Notes: a model not told the origin generated them from the letters alone. DNA of 7,058 nt from an uncultured beta proteobacterium (GCA_903958915.1 CAJBVC010000980.1:1-7058), one strand, 5' to 3'. Shown: positions 1 to 6,345, counted from the stretch's first letter. Made by a program: numbers and translations.

Positions 1-630
1 GGTCAAGTCCCAGGGACTTCTCCCGGATCGCCACGGATCGCTTGTGCAGCGGCTCGGCCTGCGCGTACTGGCCCTGGGCTTGGTACAGCGCCGCGAAGTT
101 GCTCAGAGTCATGGCCACATCGGGATGATCAAGGCCCAGGGCTTTGTCCTGGATCGCCAAGGATCGCTTGAACAGCGGCTCGGCCTGCGCGTACTGGCCT
201 TGGGCTCGGTACAACGCCGCGAGGTTGTTCAGACTCGTGGCTACCAAGGGATGGTCAAGTCCCAGGGACTTCTCCCGGATCGCCAGGGATCGCTTGTACA
301 GCGGCTCGGCCTGCGCGTACTGGCCTTGGACTCTGTAAAGTAACGCGAGGTTGTTCAGACTCCCAGCCACATCAGGATGGTCCGGCCCAAGGGCTTTCTC
401 CAGGAGCGCCAAGGCTTGCTTTCCCAAAGGCTCGGCCTTCGCATACTGGCCTTGTACTTGGGCCAGCATCCCGAGGTCATTCAGGCTCATCGCCACATCG
501 GGGTGATCCGGCCCCAGGGCTTTCTCCCGGATCGCCAGGGCTTGCAGGTGCAGCGGCTCTGACTCCGAATACTTGCCTAGCAGTCGGTACATGTTGGCCA
601 GGTCGAACAGGCTTTTGGCGTAGTTTGGGT
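1..630 (-). repeat. Tandem 126-bp coding repeat (42-codon TPR units)
   Basis: Equivalent positions recur at 1, 127, 253, 379 and 505, with a degenerate copy from 631. The spacing is exactly 126 bp, so the reading frame is kept. The units at 1, 127 and 253 are nearly identical as DNA: the first 79 bases of units 1 and 253 differ at only about four positions by eye. Units at 379 and 505 are more diverged. The gradient suggests recent duplication or gene conversion toward the C-terminal side. The array may continue beyond the window. Confidence 0.9.
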
Positions 631-850
631 GCTCAGCGCTAAAGGTGCTGCGGGCCACGTCGACCGCCTGGGTGGCAAGCGGCAAACCTTGTGCATATTT
701 GCCCTGCGCGCGCAGGGACTCCACCTCTTCGGTGAGCTGATTCCACTGCAGTTCTTGCGCCTGGGCGGGCCAGTAGGCCATTAGCAGCAGCAGGCTGAGC
801 AGCGCCATCAGGAGCCGATGGGCGCGGTGGGTGTAGGGGGTGTCGTGCAC
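1..850 (-). CDS. Exported TPR (kinesin-light-chain-type) repeat protein, C-terminus outside window
   Basis: The gene is open through the left edge, giving 283 complete codons. I place the start at a GTG (850) because it has a GGAAG ribosome site and yields a signal peptide: HDTPYTHRAHR, then a leucine-rich core, then cleavage near WPAQA-QE (about residue 31). The in-frame ATG at 808 has no ribosome site and loses the basic n-region. After a degenerate first unit (about residues 40-75), 42-residue repeats follow with conserved His-Pro pairs starting at residue 74, then 116, 158 and so on. The consensus resembles SLNNLAALYRAQGQYAQAEP followed by LYKRSLAIREKALGPDHPDVA. This is the TPR_10/TPR_12 type, a protein-protein interaction scaffold. 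It lies 54 bp downstream of the FecR-domain gene and is probably co-transcribed with it. Such arrays often precede a C-terminal effector domain such as CHAT, but none is visible here. Family call is firm; function is unknown. Confidence 0.88.
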   Translation of the reverse strand, partial: MHDTPYTHRAHRLLMALLSLLLLMAYWPAQAQELQWNQLTEEVESLRAQGKYAQGLPLATQAVDVARSTFSAEHPNYAKSLFDLANMYRLLGKYSESEPLHLQALAIREKALGPDHPDVAMSLNDLGMLAQVQGQYAKAEPLGKQALALLEKALGPDHPDVAGSLNNLALLYRVQGQYAQAEPLYKRSLAIREKSLGLDHPLVATSLNNLAALYRAQGQYAQAEPLFKRSLAIQDKALGLDHPDVAMTLSNFAALYQAQGQYAQAEPLHKRSVAIREKSLGLD

Positions 851-859
851 TTCGTCTTT

Positions 860-864
860 CTTCC
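860..864 (-). promoter_or_regulatory. Ribosome binding site supporting the GTG start of the TPR gene
   Basis: On the minus strand GGAAG lies 9 nt before the GTG at 850. No comparable purine run precedes the ATG at 808. This decides the start and adds a basic n-region to the signal peptide. Confidence 0.55.
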
Positions 865-904
865 AGCAAGGGAAGTGGGTTCAATGGGCCGCGCGGCAGG
901 TGGC

Positions 905-1735
905 TCAACGCGCCAGCGCCTGGATGACAGGGTCGTTGGGGCGTTCTTTGATCAACAGGGTACCAACGGCGCTGGCTTCTTCAAATGCGCCCACCTCCAG
1001 AAGCTGCGCCAGGTACAACACCCGGCGGCCAAAGGGTGCGCTTGCCATGGGCTTGAGTTGCGCCAGGCGCAAAACATCTTCGGCAGTGGCCATTGAAAAC
1101 ATGGCTGAGGCGCTTGACAATTTGCTACCTTCGCCAAGTGCTTCCACCCGCCATGAATAGGTCTCGCCCGCCACCAGGCCCGCACTGGGCGGCACAGCGA
1201 TGCGCAACTGGCGTGTGACCTGATCCAAAATCACCGCATCATCAGCGCGCTGCACCGTCACCCGGTACTGCACCGCGGATTCGACTTCGCGCCATTGCAA
1301 GTAAACCTGCTCGGAAAGCACCGCCGTCATCACGGGCGAAATCAGCGTCGATGGGGCAAAGCCAAAGTCGCCGCGCATGACCATTTTTGGCCGCGCAAGC
1401 TTGAGCGTGGCGATGCGAACGTCGGGCAAGCTTGCTGTGGGCAATGCGGTGGCGGTGATCATGCCGCGGTCGGCGGTGGTGACGCCATTTGCGGCCACTA
1501 CATAGCTGGCCTTGCCGGTGAGCGCAAATTCGCGGCCGCTTTTCAGATCGACCAGCACCATCGTCGTTCCCTCGGCCAAACTCAGGTGTGCGCCTTCGGC
1601 CAGTGCGGTTAAAATTTTGGCGGGGCCGCGGCCTTCGACCTCTGCCTTGCCAATGACATCGGTCACCAGCAACCCGGCGAATGCGGGCAGTGCCAGCAGC
1701 CAGCATGCCAAACCCAACCCAAGACGATGTGTCAC
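905..1735 (-). CDS. Secreted FecR-domain / fibronectin-III-like protein
   Basis: 276 residues, GTG start preceded by AAGGA with a 7-nt spacer. Residues 1-21 (MTHRLGLGLACWLLALPAFA-G) form a signal peptide, so the protein is probably periplasmic. Residues about 23-95 have the glycine-rich beta pattern of FecR-like domains (VTDVIGKAEVEG, then LAEGAHLSLAEGTTMVLVDL and GREFALTGKASYVV). Residues about 142-200 look fibronectin-III-like (VYLQWREVESAVQYRVTVQR, then AGETYSWRVEAL). The last 55 residues (LAQLLEVGAFEEASAVGTLL) are helical and could be a single TPR-like hairpin. It is not the FecR anti-sigma regulator: there is no cytoplasmic N-terminal domain, no sigma-factor gene and no TonB receptor nearby. 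It is the first gene of the minus-strand unit with the TPR gene, and a conserved 23-bp element lies 94 nt before its start. A cell-envelope binding or assembly role is inference. Confidence 0.82.
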   Translation of the reverse strand: MTHRLGLGLACWLLALPAFAGLLVTDVIGKAEVEGRGPAKILTALAEGAHLSLAEGTTMVLVDLKSGREFALTGKASYVVAANGVTTADRGMITATALPTASLPDVRIATLKLARPKMVMRGDFGFAPSTLISPVMTAVLSEQVYLQWREVESAVQYRVTVQRADDAVILDQVTRQLRIAVPPSAGLVAGETYSWRVEALGEGSKLSSASAMFSMATAEDVLRLAQLKPMASAPFGRRVLYLAQLLEVGAFEEASAVGTLLIKERPNDPVIQALAR

Positions 1736-1742
1736 AGCGCAG

Positions 1743-1747
1743 TCCTT
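1743..1747 (-). promoter_or_regulatory. Ribosome binding site supporting the GTG start of the FecR-domain gene
   Basis: Minus-strand AAGGA lies 7 nt before the GTG at 1735, a near-optimal spacing. It supports this non-ATG start, which also places a complete signal peptide directly at the N-terminus. Confidence 0.6.
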
Positions 1748-1829
1748 CGTACAGTATTGTTGGTTGAGCTTGGCATTCGAATTTCAGTTTAAACCGGAAG
1801 CGCAAGTATGGGGCCATTGGACTGCAGTT

Positions 1830-1852
1830 AAGACTGACCGGTCACTATTGAC
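1830..1852 (-). promoter_or_regulatory. Conserved operator-like element, copy 1 (upstream of the FecR/TPR operon)
   Basis: Read on the minus strand, toward the FecR-domain gene, it has the layout GTCA-N4-TGAC-CG-GTCA followed by GTCTT. The central TGACCGGTCA (1835-1844) is a perfect 10-bp palindrome. It matches the element at 6310-6332 at 20 of 23 positions, with 15 contiguous identities (TGACCGGTCAGTCTT). Weaker similarity continues to a shared CCAA, giving 27 of 36. Its edge lies 94 nt from the GTG start. Being shared by two flanking genes suggests a binding site for a dimeric regulator. The response regulator encoded at 4941-5555 is the obvious candidate, but this is inference. Confidence 0.65.
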
Positions 1853-1870
1853 TGGTACCCGAGTTTTGCT

Positions 1871-1882
1871 GGCCGACCGGCC
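1871..1882. repeat. Short inverted repeat GGCCG-AC-CGGCC
   Basis: Perfect 5-bp arms with a 2-bp spacer, about 18 bp to the right of conserved element copy 1. It contains GACCGG, also found in the core of that element, so it could be a weak second binding site. In GC-rich DNA such a short repeat can arise by chance. Confidence 0.3.
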
Positions 1883-2084
1883 GCGTTGCGCGGGATGGTT
1901 GATCGCCCTCCGCCATTGGTGAAACAGCATTTTTGACCATCATCTTCGCGTGATTAGGGGTGGGGTCATCAGGGCTTGGGCGACCATCCAGACGACAAGG
2001 TGCGCCGCGCAAATGCGTGAGCTTGGCAGATGTTGTCGCTTATGCTTGCCTGAATTTCCAGACTATGACGACCGAAAAAATCTT

Positions 2085-3038
2085 GTGGGCCAGCGTTTCG
2101 TGAACTTTGCCGCATTGCGCATCACGCTATGCCTGTGGCTGGCCCTGTTCCTTGCTCCCACGGTGCAGGCTACCAGCGTGTTCATTGTGATGGACGACAG
2201 CAACGCAGGGTTCGCCGAGGTGGCGCAGCTCCTGGGTGCGGGGCTTGCGCGCGACGGCCAGTCGGTGACGGAACTGCGCGCAGCCACTGCCAAGGAAATA
2301 CGCAGCGCCGACGCAGCCACCCACGGCAAGCCTAAAGTGTGGGTGGCCTTGGGTACGGCGGCGTTTCAGCAAGTCCTTGCCCTGGACCCGAAGTCGCAGG
2401 TGATCGCGGCACTAATTCCCAAAAGCGGGTTTGAGCGTGCCCTCAAGGAACTGGGCAGAAAACCTGCCGGGCCTGTCACTGGCCTGTTCCTTGACCAACC
2501 CGTGACGCGGCAGATGGATTTGCTGAAATTGGTGTTTCCGGCAGTCAAGCGGGTCGGTGTTTTGTTGGGGCCGGAGTCGGGGTTGCAACGCGCAGCACTG
2601 CAACACGCGGCCAAGGCGCGCGCTCTGGAGTTGGTCAGCGGCATGGTCACCTCGGATGAAACCTTGAGCGCCGCCGTGAGCGCCGTGGTGGGGGACGCGC
2701 AGGCCTTGCTGGCGCTGCCCGATACACAGGTATTTAGCAGTACCACCATTAGCAAAGTGCTGTTGGCGGCGTATCGCGCCAACGTGCCCATGCTGGCATT
2801 TTCTCCCGCCTATGTGAAGGCCGGTGCCTTGCTGTCCTTGCATACGACGCCCGCGCAAATGGAAAGCCAGTTGGTCGAGTGGGTCCGGGGGGCTCTGCAG
2901 GGCCGCACGCTACCGGCAACGCAATACCCGACAAATTTTGTCATCACGGTGAACCCGTATGTGGCAAGGTCGATGGAGTTGAAGCTGGATGCCGCGGACC
3001 TGACGGACCATTTGCGCCGACTCGAGAGCAACCCATGA
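2085..3038 (+). CDS. Periplasmic ABC-type substrate-binding protein (PF04392-like), orphan
   Basis: 317 residues from the GTG at 2085. That start gives a clean signal peptide: an Arg4/Arg12 n-region, the core ITLCLWLALFLAP, and cleavage at VQA-TS after residue 29. A GTG at 2100 is equally possible, and none of the starts has a strong ribosome site. The mature part has the two-lobed periplasmic-binding fold of the ABC_sub_bind family: an opening beta strand VFIVMDDSN, VWVALGTAAFQQVLA, VKRVGVLLGPESG, and near residues 239-258 the typical FSPAYVKAGALLSLHTTPAQ. No permease or ATPase gene is nearby. It overlaps the hybrid kinase start by 4 bp (ATGA), so translational coupling is likely. The context suggests a ligand-sensing partner of the kinase rather than an importer. 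Ligand unknown; some family members bind amino acids. Confidence 0.85.
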   Translation: MGQRFVNFAALRITLCLWLALFLAPTVQATSVFIVMDDSNAGFAEVAQLLGAGLARDGQSVTELRAATAKEIRSADAATHGKPKVWVALGTAAFQQVLALDPKSQVIAALIPKSGFERALKELGRKPAGPVTGLFLDQPVTRQMDLLKLVFPAVKRVGVLLGPESGLQRAALQHAAKARALELVSGMVTSDETLSAAVSAVVGDAQALLALPDTQVFSSTTISKVLLAAYRANVPMLAFSPAYVKAGALLSLHTTPAQMESQLVEWVRGALQGRTLPATQYPTNFVITVNPYVARSMELKLDAADLTDHLRRLESNP

Positions 3039-4978
3039 TCTTCACGTCGATGCGTGCGCGCCTGTTGATGGCAACGCTGTTGCCCATCGTGCTGGTGGTG
3101 TTTTCCATCGTGGCCTGGTTTTGGCACGCCGCACGCAGCGACGGCAATGCCGCCCACATAGAGCGCAGCAAGTTGCTGGCCCAGCAGCTTGCCGTGAGCA
3201 GCGAATACGAATTGTTTTCCGGCAACAACGAACATTTGCTGGACATCGTCCAACTGATTAAACGCCAGCCCGATGTCCTGTCGGTGGCAGTATTTGACCG
3301 ATGGGGCGCACCGCTGGCGCAGGTGGGAAATAGTGCCTACACGCAATATTCCGATGTATCGAGTCCGCAGTTCATTCAAGACCACCCGCACCATGGGTTG
3401 GATGTTGTGGTGGAGGACATCGTCGCCAAAGATGTGCGCGTGAATGACCTGTTTAGCGCAGAGACAGCGGTGCCTGCAAAGCAGCCGCGCACCATCGGCC
3501 ATGTGGTCATAGAAGTTTCCCGCGAACGCCTCAGTGCCAGAGACAGTGAGGCGATTCGCAACGCAGTACTGCTGGCATTGGTGGGTCTGGTTTTTGGTGG
3601 GCTCATGTCGGAGCGCCTGGGCCAGCGCGTGGTGCGGCCCACCTCGCGCGTGCTGCAACGGGTGGCGCGCATCGGGCAGGGAGATTTTTCTGCAGACCCT
3701 GAGGTGGATGAGGCCGACCCATTGCATCAACTGCAAGGCGGATTGAACCGCATGGCAGTGCTCCTGGCCTCGGGGCGCGATGAACTGGAAAACCGTGTTT
3801 CGGTGGCAACGGCTGAGCTGCGGGTAAAGAAGGAAGAGGCTGAGACGGCCACGCTGGCAAAGTCGCAGTTTCTGGCGGCCGCCAGTCACGATTTGCGGCA
3901 GCCCACCCATGCGCTGGGACTCTTCATTGCACGGCTGCGCCAGATTCCACTGGATGACCAGGTGGGCCCCTTGGTGGGGAACATCGCGGCTTCGGTGCAG
4001 TCCTTGCAGAACCTGATGGACGGCTTGCTAGACCTCTCGCGCCTGGATGCAGGTGCGGTGCAGACGAATATCAAGCACATCCATGTGGATGCCCTGTTTG
4101 ACAGCCTGCGCGTGACGCTGGAGCCGATGGCCCTGCAAAAAGGAATCCGCCTGCAGGTGCGGCCCACCATGCTTTGCGTGATGAGCGATGCAACACTTTT
4201 GCAGCGCATGATCATGAATTTGGTGCACAACGCCTTGCGCTACACCCAGCATGGCACTGTGCTGCTAGCCTGCAGGCCCGCGCAGGGTGGAGCCTGTGTG
4301 CGCATCGAGGTGTGGGACAGTGGGATTGGCATTTCGCAGAGCAACCAGAGTGAAATTTTCAAGGAGTTTTACCAGGTTGGAAGCGAGGGCCGCGACAACG
4401 AACAGGGCATGGGACTGGGGCTGAATATCGTGGAGCGCAGTGCGCGCCTGCTGGGGCATCGCATCCATTTGCGTTCGGCTGTTGGGTGCGGCAGCCGATT
4501 CTCGATTACGGTGCCCCGCGCAGCGGTGCCGAAAGCCCCACGGCCAGCGATGGCGGTGGCGCAGCAACAACCCGATCCCACGGGCCTGAAACTGCTGGTG
4601 GTCGAAAATGACGCGTTCTCGCGCCAGGCCATGGAGGCATTGCTGATCGCATGGGGTTGCACTGTCCATGCCGTGACGACGCGGACCGAGGCGATGGCCT
4701 TGATCGCAGACCAGTTTTTACCGGACGGCATAGTCTGTGACTACCGCTTAGGCCAGGGTGACGATGGCCTGAATGTCATTGCGCAATTGCGCCACGCCCT
4801 GGGCCGCGATGTGCCCGCGTGCCTTATCTCGGGCGACACCGACGGGCCGTTGATGCAGTCCGCGAAAGCGGCCGGATTGACGCTGCTGCATAAGCCAATG
4901 CGCCCGGAGCGGTTGATGGAGTTGCTGCGCCAATGGTCTAATGACCGCTATGCCCCACCTACGCATTTTGCTGATTGA
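3035..4978 (+). CDS. Membrane hybrid histidine kinase with C-terminal receiver domain
   Basis: 647 residues; the ATG at 3035 overlaps the upstream stop (ATGA). Order: membrane segment about 9-30; periplasmic sensor of about 145 residues (31-175); second membrane segment about 176-191; HAMP-like linker 192-245; coiled coil 246-276; HisKA with phospho-acceptor His285 in ASHDLRQPTHALGLF; HATPase with N box LVHNALRYT (Asn399), G1 box VWDSGIGI (Asp428), F box IFKEFYQV and G2 box GMGLGL. An Ala/Pro/Gln linker leads to a receiver (about 517-635) with Asp569 in VCDYRLGQ, Ser599 and Lys620. The receiver's acidic pair is Glu524-Asn525 instead of Asp-Asp. All kinase motifs are intact and no HPt domain is visible. 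It probably autophosphorylates on sensing the periplasmic state, perhaps through the binding protein encoded just upstream, and signals to its own receiver and the next gene's regulator. Confidence 0.93.
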   Translation: MIFTSMRARLLMATLLPIVLVVFSIVAWFWHAARSDGNAAHIERSKLLAQQLAVSSEYELFSGNNEHLLDIVQLIKRQPDVLSVAVFDRWGAPLAQVGNSAYTQYSDVSSPQFIQDHPHHGLDVVVEDIVAKDVRVNDLFSAETAVPAKQPRTIGHVVIEVSRERLSARDSEAIRNAVLLALVGLVFGGLMSERLGQRVVRPTSRVLQRVARIGQGDFSADPEVDEADPLHQLQGGLNRMAVLLASGRDELENRVSVATAELRVKKEEAETATLAKSQFLAAASHDLRQPTHALGLFIARLRQIPLDDQVGPLVGNIAASVQSLQNLMDGLLDLSRLDAGAVQTNIKHIHVDALFDSLRVTLEPMALQKGIRLQVRPTMLCVMSDATLLQRMIMNLVHNALRYTQHGTVLLACRPAQGGACVRIEVWDSGIGISQSNQSEIFKEFYQVGSEGRDNEQGMGLGLNIVERSARLLGHRIHLRSAVGCGSRFSITVPRAAVPKAPRPAMAVAQQQPDPTGLKLLVVENDAFSRQAMEALLIAWGCTVHAVTTRTEAMALIADQFLPDGIVCDYRLGQGDDGLNVIAQLRHALGRDVPACLISGDTDGPLMQSAKAAGLTLLHKPMRPERLMELLRQWSNDRYAPPTHFAD

Positions 4979-5555
4979 CGACCATGCGCTCTTTCGAGCA
5001 GGCATGCGGATGGTCCTGATGGATGGGATTGCCGACGTTGATATTCTGGAGGCCGACACCCTGGAGCAGGCCGTCCGCATCGGCATGGAACCCCCGACGC
5101 TGGTCTTGCTGGATATTCAGTTGCGCGGGGTTAACGGACTGGAGGGGCTGGGGCTGCTCAAATCCCGCTGGCCGGAGGTGCCGGTCATCATGTTGACATC
5201 CATGCATGACCCCGACACGGTTGCATTGGCGACCGCGCGGGGTGCCGCCGCGTTTGTGCCCAAGTCCGAAACCCCTGAAAAGATTTTGCAGGTTATCCAC
5301 CAAACCATGGGCGGCACATTGCCTGCGAATGGCCCAAGTGGTACTGCCACAGCGTCCAAGCCACGCCTGACACCGCGCCAATGCGAGATTCTGGACCTGC
5401 TTAGTGAAGGCTTGTCCAACAAGGTGATCGCGCGCCGGCTTGGCTTGTCGGAATTTACCGTGCGTGGGCATGTGCAGGCGGTCCTCGGTTTGCTAGGAGT
5501 ATCGAGCCGGGCGCAAGCGACGACCGAGGCACGTCGCTGTGGCCTGATCGGGTGA
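4941..5555 (+). CDS. NarL/FixJ-family response regulator with LuxR-type HTH
   Basis: 204 residues, overlapping the kinase gene by 38 bp. An alternative ATG at 4950 would drop three residues; neither start has a clear ribosome site, so coupling to the upstream gene is likely. The receiver (about 7-125) has Asp13/Asp14 in LLIDDHALFRAGM, phospho-acceptor Asp58 in LVLLDIQLRGVNGLEGL, Thr86 and Lys108 (FVPKSE). After a short linker rich in Gly, Thr and Ala, a LuxR-type HTH occupies about 143-204: LTPRQCEILDLLSEGLSNK, VIARRLGLSEFTVRGHVQAV, then LGLLGVSSRAQATTEARRCG. All phosphorylation residues are present. It is the only DNA-binding protein encoded in the window and therefore the best candidate to bind the elements at 1830-1852 and 6310-6332. 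Confidence 0.94.
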   Translation: MTAMPHLRILLIDDHALFRAGMRMVLMDGIADVDILEADTLEQAVRIGMEPPTLVLLDIQLRGVNGLEGLGLLKSRWPEVPVIMLTSMHDPDTVALATARGAAAFVPKSETPEKILQVIHQTMGGTLPANGPSGTATASKPRLTPRQCEILDLLSEGLSNKVIARRLGLSEFTVRGHVQAVLGLLGVSSRAQATTEARRCGLIG

Positions 5556-6310
5556 TGCTGGTGTCCCTGCCGCTGTGGGGTGCTGCGCTGGCGGTCATCC
5601 TCCTGATCGCCGCAGTCACCGTGATCGCTATCGTGGTAGCCCGTTTGCGTGGCATGAAGCGCTCCAACCAGCGCAAATTCAATTTCCTGGTGGACTCCAC
5701 CCATGACTTGCGTCAGCCGATTCACGCGCAAGTCTTGTTTTTGGCTGCGTTGCAACGCACACCTATGTCGCCGCAACAACACGCGGCTCTGGAAAGCGTA
5801 CGCCTGGCTGCGCTCGCCTCCAGCGACATGCTCGGCACCTTGCTGGATTTTGCGCGGATGCAAGCGCAGACAGTGAAGCCTGATGTGCACACGATTGAAC
5901 TGCAGTCCCTGCTGCACAGCATCGAAAATGCGCTGGCCCCATTGGCCGATGCCAAAGGCCTGGCGTACCGTTCACACGATACCCGCCTCATCGTGCGCTG
6001 CGCCCCATCTCTGGTGGAGACTATTCTGCGCAACCTGGTCTCCAACGCCATCCGTTACACCGCACACGGGGGTGTCCTGGTGGTGTGCCGCATGCGGGCT
6101 GGCTGTGGGGTTGTGGAGGTTTGGGATACCGGCATCGGCATGCCGCAGTCCATCGGCTTCGACACCGACAAAGGCCTTGGCATGGGGTTGACCGTTGCCC
6201 GCCAGTTGACCAGGGTGTTGGGCTTAAGCCTGTCCTACGCGTCCAGGCCCGGCCGGGGCACTGTGTTCCGGTTGACACTGCCACTAGCCATGCATCCTCT
6301 CGCCAGCTAG
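5552..6310 (+). CDS. Short membrane histidine kinase with contracted ATP lid
   Basis: 252 residues. GTG (5552) and ATG (5555) are adjacent and both overlap the regulator's stop (GTGATG), so the start is uncertain by one codon. One membrane segment (about 7-30) is followed by basic residues (RLRGMKRSNQRK), and then HisKA begins directly: His51 in DSTHDLRQPIHAQVLF. There is no room for a sensor domain. The HATPase has N box LVSNAIRYT (Asn165), G1 box VWDTGIGM (Asp192) and G2 box GLGMGL. The lid between G1 and G2 is about 14 residues shorter than in the upstream hybrid kinase and has no F box. It ends without a receiver. The HisKA/HATPase core is clearly related to that of the hybrid kinase. It may be a second input to, or phosphatase of, the same regulator; activity cannot be judged from sequence. 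Confidence 0.9.
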   Translation: MMLVSLPLWGAALAVILLIAAVTVIAIVVARLRGMKRSNQRKFNFLVDSTHDLRQPIHAQVLFLAALQRTPMSPQQHAALESVRLAALASSDMLGTLLDFARMQAQTVKPDVHTIELQSLLHSIENALAPLADAKGLAYRSHDTRLIVRCAPSLVETILRNLVSNAIRYTAHGGVLVVCRMRAGCGVVEVWDTGIGMPQSIGFDTDKGLGMGLTVARQLTRVLGLSLSYASRPGRGTVFRLTLPLAMHPLAS

Positions 6311-6332
6311 TCAAATTTGACCGGTCAGTCTT
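6310..6332 (+). promoter_or_regulatory. Conserved operator-like element, copy 2 (upstream of the small exported protein)
   Basis: Begins on the last base of the second kinase gene's TAG stop. It has the same GTCA-N4-TGAC-CG-GTCA layout followed by GTCTT as the element at 1830-1852, and the same orientation relative to its downstream gene. It contains two overlapping perfect palindromes: GTCAAATTTGAC (6310-6321) and TGACCGGTCA (6318-6327). Its edge lies 102 nt before the ATG at 6435, compared with 94 nt for the other copy. TTGACC within it resembles a -35 box, but no -10 hexamer lies at normal spacing. Confidence 0.65.
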
Positions 6333-6345
6333 GGCTATATGCCAA
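6331..6345. repeat. Inverted repeat TTGGC-TATAT-GCCAA abutting element copy 2
   Basis: Perfect 5-bp arms around an AT core, directly adjoining and sharing two bases with the 23-bp element. The equivalent place beside copy 1 holds a different palindrome (ACTGCAGT, 1821-1828), followed by the same CCAA. It could be a second half of a compound operator or part of the promoter. Confidence 0.35.

Larger units (their letters stand above)
1736..2084. other. Divergent intergenic region between the envelope operon and the signalling operon
   Basis: This stretch of about 350 bp separates the two divergent transcription units and must hold both promoters. It contains the conserved 23-bp element (1830-1852), a short inverted repeat (1871-1882) and an AT-richer patch around 1779-1796 with the palindrome GTTTAAAC. 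No convincing sigma-70 -35/-10 pair with normal spacing was found for either direction. The reading frame of the substrate-binding gene stays open back to 1950, but the residues it would add do not resemble protein-family sequence, so I treat that part as non-coding. Confidence 0.6.

Noticed and set aside
44..343. Plus-strand open frame with internal repeats opposite the TPR gene
   Set aside because: It is the antisense image of the TPR repeats; its periodicity is inherited, and there is no start context or family likeness.
1..640. Regularly spaced near-identical repeats suggesting a CRISPR array or minisatellite
   Set aside because: The period is exactly 126 bp and the repeat is fully coding as 42-residue TPR units in one minus-strand frame; there are no unique spacers between short repeats.
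1242..1817. 191-codon minus-strand frame overlapping the FecR-domain gene
   Set aside because: It is out of frame with a gene that has a signal peptide, domains and ribosome site; its translation is Arg/His-rich and typical of a shadow frame.
2023..2040. Possible sigma-54 promoter (TTGGCA followed by TTGTCGC)
   Set aside because: The GG and GC elements are separated by 11 rather than 10 bases and the -12 region is poor.
1950..2084. Upstream extension of the binding-protein frame
   Set aside because: It would put about 45 Cys/Arg-rich residues ahead of a clean signal peptide; not typical of exported proteins.
2879..3034. Upstream extension of the hybrid kinase frame by 52 codons
   Set aside because: It lies entirely within the binding-protein gene; the ATG at 3035 gives the usual ATGA overlap and places the first membrane segment at the N-terminus.
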